64,000 nt of DNA from Alloactinosynnema sp. L-07 (GCF_900070365.1 NZ_LN850107.1:7130001-7194000); one strand, 5' to 3'. Positions 17,862-26,370 are shown, counted from the first letter of the stretch. A program made the numbers and translations. The notes: a model not told the origin generated them from the sequence alone.

Positions 17862-17888
17862 GTGCCACGCCGTGCCATAGTGGTGCCA
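17862..17888 (+). promoter_or_regulatory. Operator-like triple GTGCCA direct repeat with overlapping -10
   Basis: GTGCCA occurs at 17862, 17872 and 17883, phased by 10 and 11 bases, the last copy ending on the A of the ATG. CATAGT at 17876-17881 is a -10 placed for a leaderless start. Helically phased short repeats are what ribbon-helix-helix dimers bind, so autoregulation is likely. A GCCA-ATG-TGGC inverted repeat lies just upstream. Confidence 0.5.
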
Positions 17889-18400
17889 TGGACCTGACGC
17901 CTTACGTTGATTCCCTCGGTCGCGAGCTGCTGACCGTCGCCGAGACCGGTGGTGGCGACCCTGGTGCGTTGATCGAGCGGCTGACGGTGTCGATGGAGTC
18001 GGCGATCCGGCTCACGCTGCTCGAAGCCCTCTCCGCCGCCGCCGACGAGATCACCCGCGACCTCGCGCCCGGTTCGGTCCAGGTGCGCCTGCGCGGTCGC
18101 GACCCGAACTTCGTGGTGACGTCCCGGCCGGTCGAGCCCGCGCCGGAGACGACCCCGGAGCCGGTCCAGGACGCCGCGGTCGGCCTGGAGGACAGCGGTC
18201 CCGCGGTGCGGATCAACGTCCGGCTCCCCGAACAGCTCAAGGCCGCGGCCGAGGAGGCCGCCGCCAAGGAAGGCCGGTCGCTCAACGCGTGGCTGGTCCG
18301 GGCGGCCTCGACGGCGCTGCAGGCCGGGGACCGCGACCACCATGGCACCGAGCGTCGCGGCAAGCCCGCCGCGCAGCGCTACACCGGCTGGGCGCGCTAG
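17888..18400 (+). CDS. Ribbon-helix-helix (HicB/Arc-like) regulator
   Basis: 170 aa. The C-terminal segment (VRINVRLPEQLKAAAEEA, SLNAWLVRAASTAL) is a ribbon-helix-helix DNA-binding domain. The N-terminal 110 residues are a helical actinobacterial domain that usually precedes DUF4097/ABC exporter operons. No toxin gene is adjacent, so this is likely a repressor rather than an antitoxin. The ATG is preceded by a -10 for leaderless transcription. Its TAG stop sits on the left border of the second MITE-like element and includes one base of it; without the insert the frame would run about 21 codons further to a TGA at 18622. Confidence 0.85.
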   Translation: MDLTPYVDSLGRELLTVAETGGGDPGALIERLTVSMESAIRLTLLEALSAAADEITRDLAPGSVQVRLRGRDPNFVVTSRPVEPAPETTPEPVQDAAVGLEDSGPAVRINVRLPEQLKAAAEEAAAKEGRSLNAWLVRAASTALQAGDRDHHGTERRGKPAAQRYTGWAR

Positions 18401-18563
18401 GGCGTGTCCTGCGGATCATGGCGGGCGCTATCGGCGCCCGCTTGGCCCCTGGGCGCACCGCGGGAACGGCCACGGACAACCAGTACGCGACCGTCCCCGC
18501 GGCACGCCCAGGAACCAAGCGGATCACCGATCCCGCCCACCATGATCCACAGGACACGCCCTA
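18398..18563. mobile_element. MITE-like near-perfect palindrome with TA duplication
   Basis: A 162 bp insert (18400-18561) flanked by TA. The left end GGGCGTGTCCTGCGGATCAT and the right end, read on the other strand, GGGCGTGTCCTGTGGATCAT are followed by similarity across most of each 80 bp arm, so almost the whole element folds back on itself. There is no coding capacity. The TA duplication is typical of IS630/Tc1-type elements; the family is inferred. It lies inside an operon, between the RHH and DUF4097 genes. Confidence 0.75.
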
Positions 18564-18634
18564 CCCCAGCCGCACACACTCCCAAGCCCCGGACCTGCGG
18601 GGATGTTCTTCCAACACCTTTTGAGGGGACAGCC

Positions 18635-19480
18635 ATGCCTGTTTTCGCCACACCAGAACCGATCTCCGTCACCATCGAACTCGCCGTCGGCGACGTCCAG
18701 CTCGTCGCGAGCGACCGGACCGACACCCTCGTCGAGGTGCGGCCGAGCGACGCGGCCGACGAGTCCGATGTGGAGGCCGCGCAGCGCACCCGCGTCGAGT
18801 ACGCCGACGGCGCGCTGACCGTCCGCGGGCCCAAGTCCCGGGTGCTCGACTTCTCCAAGAAGACGAGGTCCGTTGACGTGGTGATCGAACTCCCCACCGG
18901 CTCGCGGGTGCACACCGATCTGTCGGTCGCGGAGGTCCGCACCACCGGCGTGCTGGGGGAGTGCCGGTTCAAGACCGCGGTCGGGCACTTCCGCATCGAC
19001 CAGACCGGGCCGCTGCGCGCCGACACCACGGGCCACATCACCATCGAGCGGGTCGCTGGCGACGCCCAGGTCGCCACCGGCAGCGGCCGGGTGCGGATCG
19101 GCGAGGTCGACGGCACCGCCGTCGTCAAGAACTCCAACGGCAGCACCGACATCGGCACGGTCACCGGCGAGCTGCGGGTGCGCTCGGCCAACGGCGACAT
19201 CACCGTCGACCGGGCCGACGCCAAGGTGGAGGCCAAGACCGCCAACGGAAGCATCCGCGTCGGCGCGGTCTCGCGCGGCTCGGTGGCACTGAACACCGCG
19301 GCGGGCGACCTCGAGATCGGGATCGCCGACGGCACCGCCGCCTGGCTCGACCTGAGCACCGGGCACGGGCGAGTGACCAACGCGCTGGCCGACGCGGGCC
19401 AGGGCCCGGACAAGTCGGAGGAGACCGTCGAGGTCCGCGCGCACACCGGCTACGGCGACATCCACATCCACCGCTCCTGA
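18635..19480 (+). CDS. DUF4097 family beta-strand repeat protein
   Basis: 281 aa of repeating short beta-strands (DVQLVASDRTDTLVEVRPS, GSGRVRIGEVDGTAVVKNSNGS, SANGDITVDRADAKVEAKTANG, HTGYGDIHIHRS), the DUF4097 putative adhesin/right-handed beta-helix fold. There is no signal peptide, so it is cytoplasmic or exported by an unknown route. GAGGGG lies seven bases before ATG 18635. In actinomycetes this gene is regularly found between a small regulator and a DrrAB-type exporter, as here; its role in the exporter is unknown. Confidence 0.87.
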   Translation: MPVFATPEPISVTIELAVGDVQLVASDRTDTLVEVRPSDAADESDVEAAQRTRVEYADGALTVRGPKSRVLDFSKKTRSVDVVIELPTGSRVHTDLSVAEVRTTGVLGECRFKTAVGHFRIDQTGPLRADTTGHITIERVAGDAQVATGSGRVRIGEVDGTAVVKNSNGSTDIGTVTGELRVRSANGDITVDRADAKVEAKTANGSIRVGAVSRGSVALNTAAGDLEIGIADGTAAWLDLSTGHGRVTNALADAGQGPDKSEETVEVRAHTGYGDIHIHRS

Positions 19481-19500
19481 ACCTCTTGAAAGGGATCCCC

Positions 19501-20439
19501 ATGACCATCTCGGCCATCACGGTGACCGGACTGCGCAAGTCGTTCGGCGACCACGTCGTACTCGACGGCATCGACATCGATGTCCCCAAGGGCAGCGTCT
19601 TCTCGCTGCTCGGCGCCAACGGCGCGGGCAAGACCACCACCGTGAAGATCCTCTCCACACTGATCAGGGGCGACGGCGGCACCGCGACGGTCGCGGGCCA
19701 CGACGTCGCCGCCGAGCCCGACGCCGTGCGCGCGGCGATCGGTGTCACCGGCCAGTTCTCCGCGGTCGACAACCTGCTGACCGGCCACGAGAACCTGATC
19801 CTGATGGCGGACCTGCACCACCTGGGCCGGGCCGCGGGCAGGCGCAGGGCCGCCGAACTGCTCGACCAGTTCGACCTGGTCGAGGCGGCCCGCAAGCCGG
19901 TGTCGACCTACTCCGGCGGGATGCGGCGCAGGCTCGACCTCGCGATGACCCTCGTCGGGTCGCCGCGGGTGATCTTCCTCGACGAGCCCACCACCGGCCT
20001 CGACCCGCGCAGCCGACGCGGCATGTGGCAGATCGTGCGGGACCTGGTCTCGGGCGGCGTCACCATCTTCCTCACCACGCAGTACCTGGAGGAGGCCGAC
20101 GAGCTCGCCGACCGGATCGCGGTGCTCGACCACGGGAAGATCGTCGCCCAGGGCACCCCGGACGAACTCAAGCGGCGCATCCCCGGCGGCCACGTCGAGC
20201 TGCGCTTCGCCGACCCCCGCGACCTCGAGACCGCGGCGCGCGCCGTGGGCGAGTCGTCCCGCGACAACGACACGCTCACCCTGCGCGTGGCGCACGACGG
20301 CAGCCTCAAATCCCTCAAGGCGCTGCTCGACCGGGTCGACGGCAGCGCCGTCGAGGTCGAGTCGCTCAGCGTGCACACCCCCGACCTCGACGACGTCTTC
20401 CTTGCCCTCACCGGAACCCAGAAGGTGGCTGCGCGATGA
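19501..20439 (+). CDS. ABC transporter ATPase, DrrA family
   Basis: 312 aa with Walker A GANGAGKTT, signature YSGGMRRRLD, Walker B VIFLDEPTTGLDP and the H-loop replaced by Gln in LTTQYLEEAD, as is normal for this family. The C-terminal DUF4162-like extension (HTPDLDDVFLALTG) is typical of daunorubicin-resistance DrrA ATPases. It overlaps the permease gene by 4 bp. It should power efflux of a hydrophobic compound by the adjacent membrane protein. Confidence 0.93.
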   Translation: MTISAITVTGLRKSFGDHVVLDGIDIDVPKGSVFSLLGANGAGKTTTVKILSTLIRGDGGTATVAGHDVAAEPDAVRAAIGVTGQFSAVDNLLTGHENLILMADLHHLGRAAGRRRAAELLDQFDLVEAARKPVSTYSGGMRRRLDLAMTLVGSPRVIFLDEPTTGLDPRSRRGMWQIVRDLVSGGVTIFLTTQYLEEADELADRIAVLDHGKIVAQGTPDELKRRIPGGHVELRFADPRDLETAARAVGESSRDNDTLTLRVAHDGSLKSLKALLDRVDGSAVEVESLSVHTPDLDDVFLALTGTQKVAAR

Positions 20440-21251
20440 GCAACACGATGAGCCCGGCGAAGAAGCCGATGACCCTCGCACTGACCGACTCGGCGACCAT
20501 GCTTCGCCGCAACCTCAGGCGCATGGTGCGCTACCCGTCGATGACGGTGTTGCTCATCGGGATGCCGATCGTCTTCCTTCTGCTGTTCGTCTACGTCTTC
20601 GGCGGCACGCTCGGCGCCGGGATCGGCGGCGCGGGCGGCGGGCGCGACGTATATGTCAACTACGTCACCCCGGCGATCATCCTGATGACGATCTCCTCGG
20701 CGGTCCAGGGCACCGCCATCTCGGTCGCCATGGACATGACCGAGGGCATCGTCGACCGGTTCAAAACCATGTCCATCGCCCGCGTGTCCGTCCTCACCGG
20801 ACACGTCGTCGGCAGCGTCATCCAGACGATGATGAGCATCGCCGCCGTCCTCGGTGTCGCGCTGCTCATCGGCTTCAGCCCGTCGGCGAGCGTCGGCGAT
20901 TGGTTCGCCACCGTCGGTGTCCTGGTGATGATGACCTTCGCCTTCGTCTGGCTGTCGGTCGCGCTCGGCCTGGCCAGCAAGAGCGTCGAGGCGTCGAGCA
21001 ACGTCGGTATGCCGCTGGTCCTGCTTCCGTTCCTGGGCAGCGGGTTCGTCCCGACCGACTCGATGCCGACGGTGCTGCGCTGGTTCGCCGAGTACCAGCC
21101 GTTCACCCCGCTCATCGAGACCCTGCGCGGTCTGCTGATGGGCACTCCGATCGGGAACAACGCCGCGATCGCGGTGGGCTGGTGCGTCGTCATCGCCCTC
21201 GGCGGCTACCTCTGGTCGAAGAAGCTGTTCAACCGCGAATCCGCGCGGTAG
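20436..21251 (+). CDS. ABC-2 type permease, DrrB family
   Basis: 271 aa with six predicted membrane segments of the ABC-2 fold (YPSMTVLLIGMPIVFLLLFV, ISSAVQGTAISVAMDMTEGI, a VVIALGGYLWSKKLF end). The MDMTEGIVDRFKTMSIAR loop is typical of DrrB proteins. It starts within the stop of the ATPase gene (ATGA), so the two form an exporter pair. Substrate unknown. A hairpin terminator follows. Confidence 0.92.
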   Translation: MSNTMSPAKKPMTLALTDSATMLRRNLRRMVRYPSMTVLLIGMPIVFLLLFVYVFGGTLGAGIGGAGGGRDVYVNYVTPAIILMTISSAVQGTAISVAMDMTEGIVDRFKTMSIARVSVLTGHVVGSVIQTMMSIAAVLGVALLIGFSPSASVGDWFATVGVLVMMTFAFVWLSVALGLASKSVEASSNVGMPLVLLPFLGSGFVPTDSMPTVLRWFAEYQPFTPLIETLRGLLMGTPIGNNAAIAVGWCVVIALGGYLWSKKLFNRESAR

Positions 21252-21268
21252 GTCTCGTCCCTCGAAAC

Positions 21269-21301
21269 GCAGGCGGGTCGGCGACAAGCCTGCCCGCCTG
21301 C
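21269..21301 (+). terminator. Rho-independent-type hairpin after the ABC exporter
   Basis: GCAGGCGGG and CCCGCCTGC pair around a loop of about 15 bases, 18 bases after the permease stop. There is no U-tract, as is usual in high-GC actinomycetes. Confidence 0.55.
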
Positions 21302-21371
21302 GGCGCGTTCTGTTCTGCCGGTGTAACGGACGCTCGCCCTCCGGCGACATCTTGTGACCCGGGAGGTGCGT

Positions 21372-21500
21372 GTGACCAGCGACGATGAGGTCCTGAGCCT
21401 TCTGGCGGCGTGGCGTGCCGACATCGACAGCGAGCCGCAGCCCAGTCTGATCATGGTGGAAGTCGCGTACGTGCTGATCTGCGCGGCGCAGACGCCGTAG
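21372..21500 (+). CDS. Small 42-aa conserved-looking protein
   Basis: A GTG at 21372 has GGGAGG five bases upstream. It opens a 42-codon frame beginning TSDDEVLSLLAAWRADIDSE and ending in TAG at 21500. The acidic, LLAAWRADID-type N-terminus resembles small actinobacterial proteins of unknown function, as far as I can recall without a search. It lies between the ABC exporter terminator and the convergent peroxiredoxin gene. Confidence 0.5.
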   Translation: MTSDDEVLSLLAAWRADIDSEPQPSLIMVEVAYVLICAAQTP

Positions 21501-21550
21501 GGCCGGGCGGGGTGGCCCCCAGGGTGATCAGGGGGCCACCGCCTGCCGGA

Positions 21551-22183
21551 TCAGGCTTCGGGCGCGGCCACGAAGCGCAGGTAGGGCTTGACCTCGTCGA
21601 CGTCGCCGAACTTGGCCTTGGCGTCCTCGGTGGACACCGTGGGCGGGACGATCACGCGGTCGCCCTTGCGCCAGTCCACCGGGGTGGAGACCGCGGCGCG
21701 GTCGGTGAGCTGCAGGGCGTCGAGGGCGCGCAGGATCTCGTCGAAGTTGCGGCCGACGCTCTTGGGGTAGGTGAGGGTCAGACGGACCTTGTCGGCCGGG
21801 TCGATGATGAAGACCGACCGGACCGAGGAGGTGTCGCCCTCGTTGGGATGGATCATCCCGTAGAGCTCGGCGACCTTCTTGTCCGGGTCGGCGATGATCG
21901 GGTAGTCGACGGTGGTCTCGTTGACCGCGTCGATGTCCGGGATCCAGTTGTTGTGGTCGGCGACGGAGTCGACCGACAGGGCGATCGGCTTGGCGCCGCG
22001 TGCGGCCCATTCCGCCTTGAGCTGGGCCACGCGGCCGAGTTCGGTGGTGCACACGGGGGTGAAGTCGGCCGGGTGGCTGAACAGGACCGCCCAGGAACCG
22101 CTCTTCCACTCCCGGAACCCGATCTCACCGGCGGTCGTGTCGGCGGTGAAGTCGGGTGCGATGTCACCGAGTTGCAGGCCCAC
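21551..22183 (-). CDS. 1-Cys peroxiredoxin (Prx6 type)
   Basis: 210 aa. The active site FSHPADFTPVCTTE carries the peroxidatic Cys45, the only cysteine in the protein, so it is a 1-Cys enzyme. The long C-terminal domain (PVDWRKGDRVIVPP) is typical of Prx6. It reduces H2O2 and organic or lipid peroxides and needs an external thiol, probably mycothiol in this organism. It starts at ATG 22183 and is divergent from the LVIVD protein gene. Confidence 0.94.
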   Translation of the reverse strand: MGLQLGDIAPDFTADTTAGEIGFREWKSGSWAVLFSHPADFTPVCTTELGRVAQLKAEWAARGAKPIALSVDSVADHNNWIPDIDAVNETTVDYPIIADPDKKVAELYGMIHPNEGDTSSVRSVFIIDPADKVRLTLTYPKSVGRNFDEILRALDALQLTDRAAVSTPVDWRKGDRVIVPPTVSTEDAKAKFGDVDEVKPYLRFVAAPEA

Positions 22184-22389
22184 GAGCTGGCCCCCTTCTA
22201 TTGTCCGGACATTTCGCGGCCAGTGTAGGGAGAACCGCCGGGACCGGTCGACCGTCCCGCAGGGTGAAACGGGTGCCTACTGGGAATCTGGTGAAAGTTC
22301 TTCAATGGGAACTCTGGGAACAGGAACTCTGGCGGTTGATACTGCCCGGAAAGAGAAAATATCCCGGCTTGCCTGGGGAAGGATCTTGC

Positions 22390-23766
22390 ATGTCCGCCAC
22401 CCGGTTACGTCTGCTGTCCGCCGCCCTGCTCGTCCCCGCCGCCGTCCTGGTTGCCCCCGCCGCCGACGCGGCGCCCGGGTTCCCCGCCGTCGACGAGGTC
22501 GTCACCAGCGCCAATGTCCGCCATGTCGCGAACGTGCCGGCGACCGCGCCGCTGAACGGTCCCGGCCACACGGGTACCGACCTAGCGTTCACCGGCGACT
22601 ACGCGATCGCGGGTGACTACGACGGCTTCACGATCTACGACATCACCGACAAGGACCGGCCCGTCGTCGCTAGCCAGGTGCTCTGCCCCGGTTCGCAGAA
22701 CGACTTGTCGGTGAGCGGGAACCTGCTGTTCCTGTCCACCGACTCCCGCCGCACCAACGACTCGTGCACGTCGACCTCCACCAGCAGCGGGACGCAGTAC
22801 TGGGAGGGCATCAAGATCTTCGACATCAGCGACAAGCGGAACCCGCGCTACCTCAAGAGCGTGGAGACCGCGTGCGGCTCGCACACGCACACGCTGGTTC
22901 CGGACAAGACCGGCGCGGCCGTCTACCTCTATGTCTCGTCGTACTCGCCGTCGTCAACGCTGTCGAAGTGCCAGCCGCCGCACGACAAGATCTCGATCGT
23001 GAAGGTGCCGCTGGCCAGCCCGACCTCGGCCTCGGTCGTCGCCACCCCGGTGCTGTTCCCCGGCGGCGGCAACCCCGGCTCCAGCAAGGTCGCCGCGACC
23101 ACCGGCTGCCACGACATCACCGCGTACCCGTCGAAGGACCTCGCGGCGGGCGCGTGCATGGGTGACGGTGTCCTGCTCGACATCGCCGACCGCGAGGCGC
23201 CCCGGGTGATCCACCAGGTGCAGGACAACACGAACTTCGCGTTCTGGCACTCGGCGACGTTCAACAACGCGGGCACGAAGGTCGTCTTCACCGACGAACT
23301 CGGCGGCGGCGGCGCGGCGACCTGCAACAGGAAGACCGGCCCGAACCGCGGCGCGGACGGTGTCTACGACATCACCGGCACCGGGGACGCGCGCACGCTG
23401 GTGTTCCGTAGCTACTTCAAGATCTCTCGGTACCAGTCCAGCAGTGAGAACTGCGTGGCGCACAACGGTTCGCTGCTGCCGATCGCGGGCCGCGACATCA
23501 TGGTGCAGGCCTGGTACCAGGGCGGCGTGCAGGTGTGGGACTTCACCGACTCCGCGCGCCCGGTCGAGATCGGCTTCTTCGAGCGCGGGCCGCTGCCGAA
23601 CAACGGCTCGGGCGGGTCGTGGTCGGCGTACTGGTACAACGGCCGGATCTACTCCTCCGACCTGGTCAAGGGCCTCGACGTCGTCGACATCACCGACCCA
23701 CGCACCGACCCGGCGAAGTCGGTGACGTTCACCGAGCTGAACGTCCAGACCCAAGGCACCTTCTAA
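22390..23766 (+). CDS. Secreted LVIVD-repeat protein
   Basis: 458 aa with a Sec signal peptide (residues 1-28, ending near ADAAPG). The body consists of LVIVD-type propeller repeats (FTIYDITDKDRPVVASQ, IKIFDISDKRNPRYLKS, VQVWDFTDSARPVEIG, LDVVDITDPRTDP). Cysteines are frequent, as in extracellular proteins. Function unknown; this is a surface or secreted binding propeller. ATG 22390 has GAAGGA upstream; the frame stays open further up without a site. The gap to the peroxiredoxin gene holds repeated GGAACTCTGG motifs of unknown meaning. Confidence 0.85.
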   Translation: MSATRLRLLSAALLVPAAVLVAPAADAAPGFPAVDEVVTSANVRHVANVPATAPLNGPGHTGTDLAFTGDYAIAGDYDGFTIYDITDKDRPVVASQVLCPGSQNDLSVSGNLLFLSTDSRRTNDSCTSTSTSSGTQYWEGIKIFDISDKRNPRYLKSVETACGSHTHTLVPDKTGAAVYLYVSSYSPSSTLSKCQPPHDKISIVKVPLASPTSASVVATPVLFPGGGNPGSSKVAATTGCHDITAYPSKDLAAGACMGDGVLLDIADREAPRVIHQVQDNTNFAFWHSATFNNAGTKVVFTDELGGGGAATCNRKTGPNRGADGVYDITGTGDARTLVFRSYFKISRYQSSSENCVAHNGSLLPIAGRDIMVQAWYQGGVQVWDFTDSARPVEIGFFERGPLPNNGSGGSWSAYWYNGRIYSSDLVKGLDVVDITDPRTDPAKSVTFTELNVQTQGTF

Positions 23767-23775
23767 CGCTCTCCA

Positions 23776-23815
23776 GAAGTGCCCCCTCTGACCGACTGGT
23801 CGGAGGGGGCACTTC
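23776..23815. terminator. Strong bidirectional terminator hairpin
   Basis: GAAGTGCCCCCTC pairs perfectly with GAGGGGGCACTTC. The loop arms GACC/GGTC extend the stem to about 18 bp around a GACT loop. It lies between the convergent LVIVD and thioesterase genes, so it can serve both. Confidence 0.8.
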
Positions 23816-23834
23816 GCTGTTCGGCAGAGTTCTC

Positions 23835-24251
23835 TCAGCAGGGCGACTCGGCGTAGGGCAGCAGCGCGTCGCGCAGTCCGCCAGGGACCTCCGACACCTT
23901 GGGCTCGGCACCGACCACACACGCCACCCGTTGCCTGCCCCGCGCGGCCAGCTTCTCGCTGCCCGCGCGGAAGCGGACGTAGTCGAAGGTGAACTGCAGC
24001 TGGGTGCGGGTCAGCTCCTCCAGGCGCATGCGGACCGACAGCTCGTCGGCGGCGAGGATCTCGGAGAAGTACTCGCACTCGGCTTTGACGGTGTGCAGCC
24101 GCAGGCCGTCGGCCACCAGCGCCGGGGCCTGCTCCTTGAGGAAGTTCTCCTTGCAGCGGCCCTGCCAGCGCAGATACGCCACGAAGTGCACATTGCCGAC
24201 CAGTGTGGTCTCCCCGGTCTCGACGGTGTGCTTGTACTCGTAGTACCCCAT
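23835..24251 (-). CDS. Hot-dog fold acyl-CoA thioesterase, related to enediyne-type thioesterases
   Basis: 138 aa, single hot-dog domain. The N-terminus MGYYEYKHTV, the following TTLVGNVHF and YLRWQGRCKENFL closely resemble the CalE7/SgcE10 thioesterase group. There is no enediyne polyketide synthase in the window, so a general acyl thioesterase role is more likely. ATG 24251 matches the conserved MGYYEY start; a GTG at 24266 overlapping the upstream stop is possible. It is probably co-transcribed with the Rv2466c-like gene upstream. Confidence 0.85.
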   Translation of the reverse strand: MGYYEYKHTVETGETTLVGNVHFVAYLRWQGRCKENFLKEQAPALVADGLRLHTVKAECEYFSEILAADELSVRMRLEELTRTQLQFTFDYVRFRAGSEKLAARGRQRVACVVGAEPKVSEVPGGLRDALLPYAESPC

Positions 24252-24262
24252 GGAATCCCCAG

Positions 24263-24856
24263 TCACGATAACGGGTCGCGGGCGCGCTTCATCTCACTGA
24301 AGACGCGCACCGGGGACAGCAGGCGCAGCCCGTCGAGCAGGCGGTCCCCGTCCTCGGGGGCCGGGACGGCGGACACGACGGGGCCGAAGAATCCGGGGGC
24401 GTCGTCGAAGGCGGTCACCGGGCTGCCGGTCTCGGTGCCCACTCTGGCCTGGCCGGTCTCGTGGCTCTCCCGGACGATCGAGTCGAGCGACTCGTCCTCG
24501 GTGGCGTCGATCAGCTCGGCGGGCAGCTCGGCCTCGGCCAGCGCCTCGACGATCACGTCGAGGGTGAGCTGACGGTCGGCGGGACCGTGCACGCGTTCGC
24601 CGATCGCGGTGTAGAGCCGGTCGACGGCGTCCTGGCCGTACCGCTCGTCGGTGGCCGCGAGGACGCGCAGGGCCGCGCGGGCGCGCAGGTGGGCGGCGCG
24701 GTAGTTCTCCGGGATCTCCTTGCCCTCATTGAGGATCGCCAGGCTCAGGAACCGCCAGCTGACCTTCTCGTCGCGACGTCCGGCGACGTCCTTGATCCAC
24801 CGTGACGTGCGCCAGGTGAACGGGCAGCTGGGATCGAACCACAAGGTGATACTCAT
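24263..24856 (-). CDS. Rv2466c-like DsbA-fold protein with single active-site Cys
   Basis: 197 aa, similar along its length to mycobacterial Rv2466c, a mycothiol-dependent reductase/nitroreductase: WFDPSCPFTWRTSRWI, SLAILNEGKEIPENYRAA, GFFGPVVSAVP. The family active site CPWC reads CPFT here, so the second cysteine is a Thr. That fits a one-cysteine, mycothiol-dependent mechanism. A GGAGGGAGG ribosome site lies seven bases before the ATG. The thioesterase gene follows within 11 bases. Confidence 0.88.
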   Translation of the reverse strand: MSITLWFDPSCPFTWRTSRWIKDVAGRRDEKVSWRFLSLAILNEGKEIPENYRAAHLRARAALRVLAATDERYGQDAVDRLYTAIGERVHGPADRQLTLDVIVEALAEAELPAELIDATEDESLDSIVRESHETGQARVGTETGSPVTAFDDAPGFFGPVVSAVPAPEDGDRLLDGLRLLSPVRVFSEMKRARDPLS

Positions 24857-25038
24857 CTGCGCCTCCCTCCGAGTCCTGAATTCATCGCGACCCTACCTGC
24901 GCTTGATCCACTATGGATTATCCGAAAGTGCGCACTTCTGGACTCGAATCGGACAGCACGGGTGAAGATGCGACTCGTTGATCAGTCCAACCAGGATGGC
25001 CACAGACCGCAGTTCAGAAGTAGTTGGGGGAGTGGCAT

Positions 25039-26370
25039 ATGGCGCATCGCGACGTGGAACTGCTCGCCATCGGCGCGGGACCGGCGAACCTGGCCCTGGC
25101 CGTGGCCCTCGACGAGCTCGCGCCCGACGACCTGGCGGCGAACTCGCTGGTGATCGAACAAGCCGACACCGTGTCGTGGCAGCGGGGGATGCTGCTGCAC
25201 GGCGCGCAGAGCCAGGTCTCGTTCCTCAAGGACCTGGTGACCCTGCGCGACCCGCGCAGCCGGTTCTCGTTCGTCAACTATCTGCACTCCATCGGCAGAC
25301 TCAGCGACTTCATCAACCTTGGCGACTTCTGGCCATACCGGCAGGAGATCTCCGACTACTTCCGCTGGGCCGCCGACTCACTGGCCAAGGTCCGGGTGGA
25401 ATACCGGCGGCGCTGCGCGGGGATCGAACCGTGCCGCGACGAGTCGGGCACCGTCACCGGCTGGCTGACCCGGCTGGCCGACGGCTCGACCATCCGCAGC
25501 CGGTACCTGGTCGTCGGCGCGGGCCGCGATCCCTTTGTCCCGACCGAATTCGCGACGCTGCCCGCCGAGCGCGTCATCCACAGCACCGACTATCTGCCCC
25601 GGATCGCCCGGCTGCCCAAGGACGGCGCCCAGCGCGTCGTGGTGATCGGCGGGGCGCAGAGCGCCGCGGAGATGTTCGACGCGGTCCAGACCGACCTGCC
25701 CGACTGCACGCCGACGCTGGTGATGCGGTCGGTCGGGCTGAAGACCTATGAGAACAGCAAGTTCACCAACGAGCTGTACTACCCGGGCGCGGTGGACGAC
25801 TTCTTCACCGCCCGCCCGCCCGCCCGCGAACAGATCATGCGGGAGATGCACATCACCAACTACTCCGGACTCGCGCCGGACCTGTTGGAGAAGCTGTACC
25901 GCGGCCTCTACCTCGACCGGATGAGCGGCGCGGGCAGGCTCCGCGTCGTCACCATGACCGAGGTGACCGCCGCCTTCGAGGACGGCGACGACGTCGTGCT
26001 CGAACTGACCGACCGCAGGACCGGCGCCGTGGACGAGTTGCGGTGCGATCTGGTCCTGCTGGGCACCGGCTTCGTCCGCCAGCAGCCCGCGCTGGTGCGG
26101 GGCCTGGCCAAGTCGCTGGGACTGAGCCGGGTCGAGGTGACCCGCGACTACCGGCTGCGCCTGGGCACGCCCGCCACCGGCGCCTGCTACCTGCAGGGCG
26201 TCAACGAGGCGACCCACGGCATCAGCGACTCGCTGTTGAGCGTGCTCGCCGTGCGCGGCGCGGACATCGCGGGCGACATCCTGGCCCGCCGCGCCGAAGC
26301 CGGAGAGCTGGGACCCGCGCCCGCTCGACCACGACCAGTCCTGGTGCCCGCCGTTGTTCCCGCCAGTTGA
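25039..26370 (+). CDS. Lysine/ornithine N-monooxygenase (SidA/IucD family)
   Basis: 443 aa, flavin N-hydroxylating monooxygenase: FAD loop IGAGPANLALAVALDE, the family hallmark FLKDLVTLRDPRSRFSFVNYL, NADPH loop VIGGAQSAAEMF, and NEATHGISDSLLSVLAVRG near the C-terminus. These enzymes hydroxylate the side-chain amine of lysine or ornithine using NADPH and O2. It is the first gene of the operon; ATG 25039 has GGGGGAG six bases upstream. The cupin and MetRS-like genes that follow point to N6-hydroxylysine as a hydrazine precursor rather than a hydroxamate siderophore, since no NIS or NRPS siderophore gene is present. Confidence 0.92.
   Translation: MAHRDVELLAIGAGPANLALAVALDELAPDDLAANSLVIEQADTVSWQRGMLLHGAQSQVSFLKDLVTLRDPRSRFSFVNYLHSIGRLSDFINLGDFWPYRQEISDYFRWAADSLAKVRVEYRRRCAGIEPCRDESGTVTGWLTRLADGSTIRSRYLVVGAGRDPFVPTEFATLPAERVIHSTDYLPRIARLPKDGAQRVVVIGGAQSAAEMFDAVQTDLPDCTPTLVMRSVGLKTYENSKFTNELYYPGAVDDFFTARPPAREQIMREMHITNYSGLAPDLLEKLYRGLYLDRMSGAGRLRVVTMTEVTAAFEDGDDVVLELTDRRTGAVDELRCDLVLLGTGFVRQQPALVRGLAKSLGLSRVEVTRDYRLRLGTPATGACYLQGVNEATHGISDSLLSVLAVRGADIAGDILARRAEAGELGPAPARPRPVLVPAVVPAS

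Noticed and set aside
17888..18400. A HicAB toxin-antitoxin pair
   Set aside because: Only the RHH half is present; no HicA-like or other toxin gene adjoins, and the context is a DUF4097/ABC exporter operon.
23835..24251. Sign of an enediyne gene cluster from the CalE7-like thioesterase
   Set aside because: No enediyne polyketide synthase or accessory genes are present anywhere in the window.
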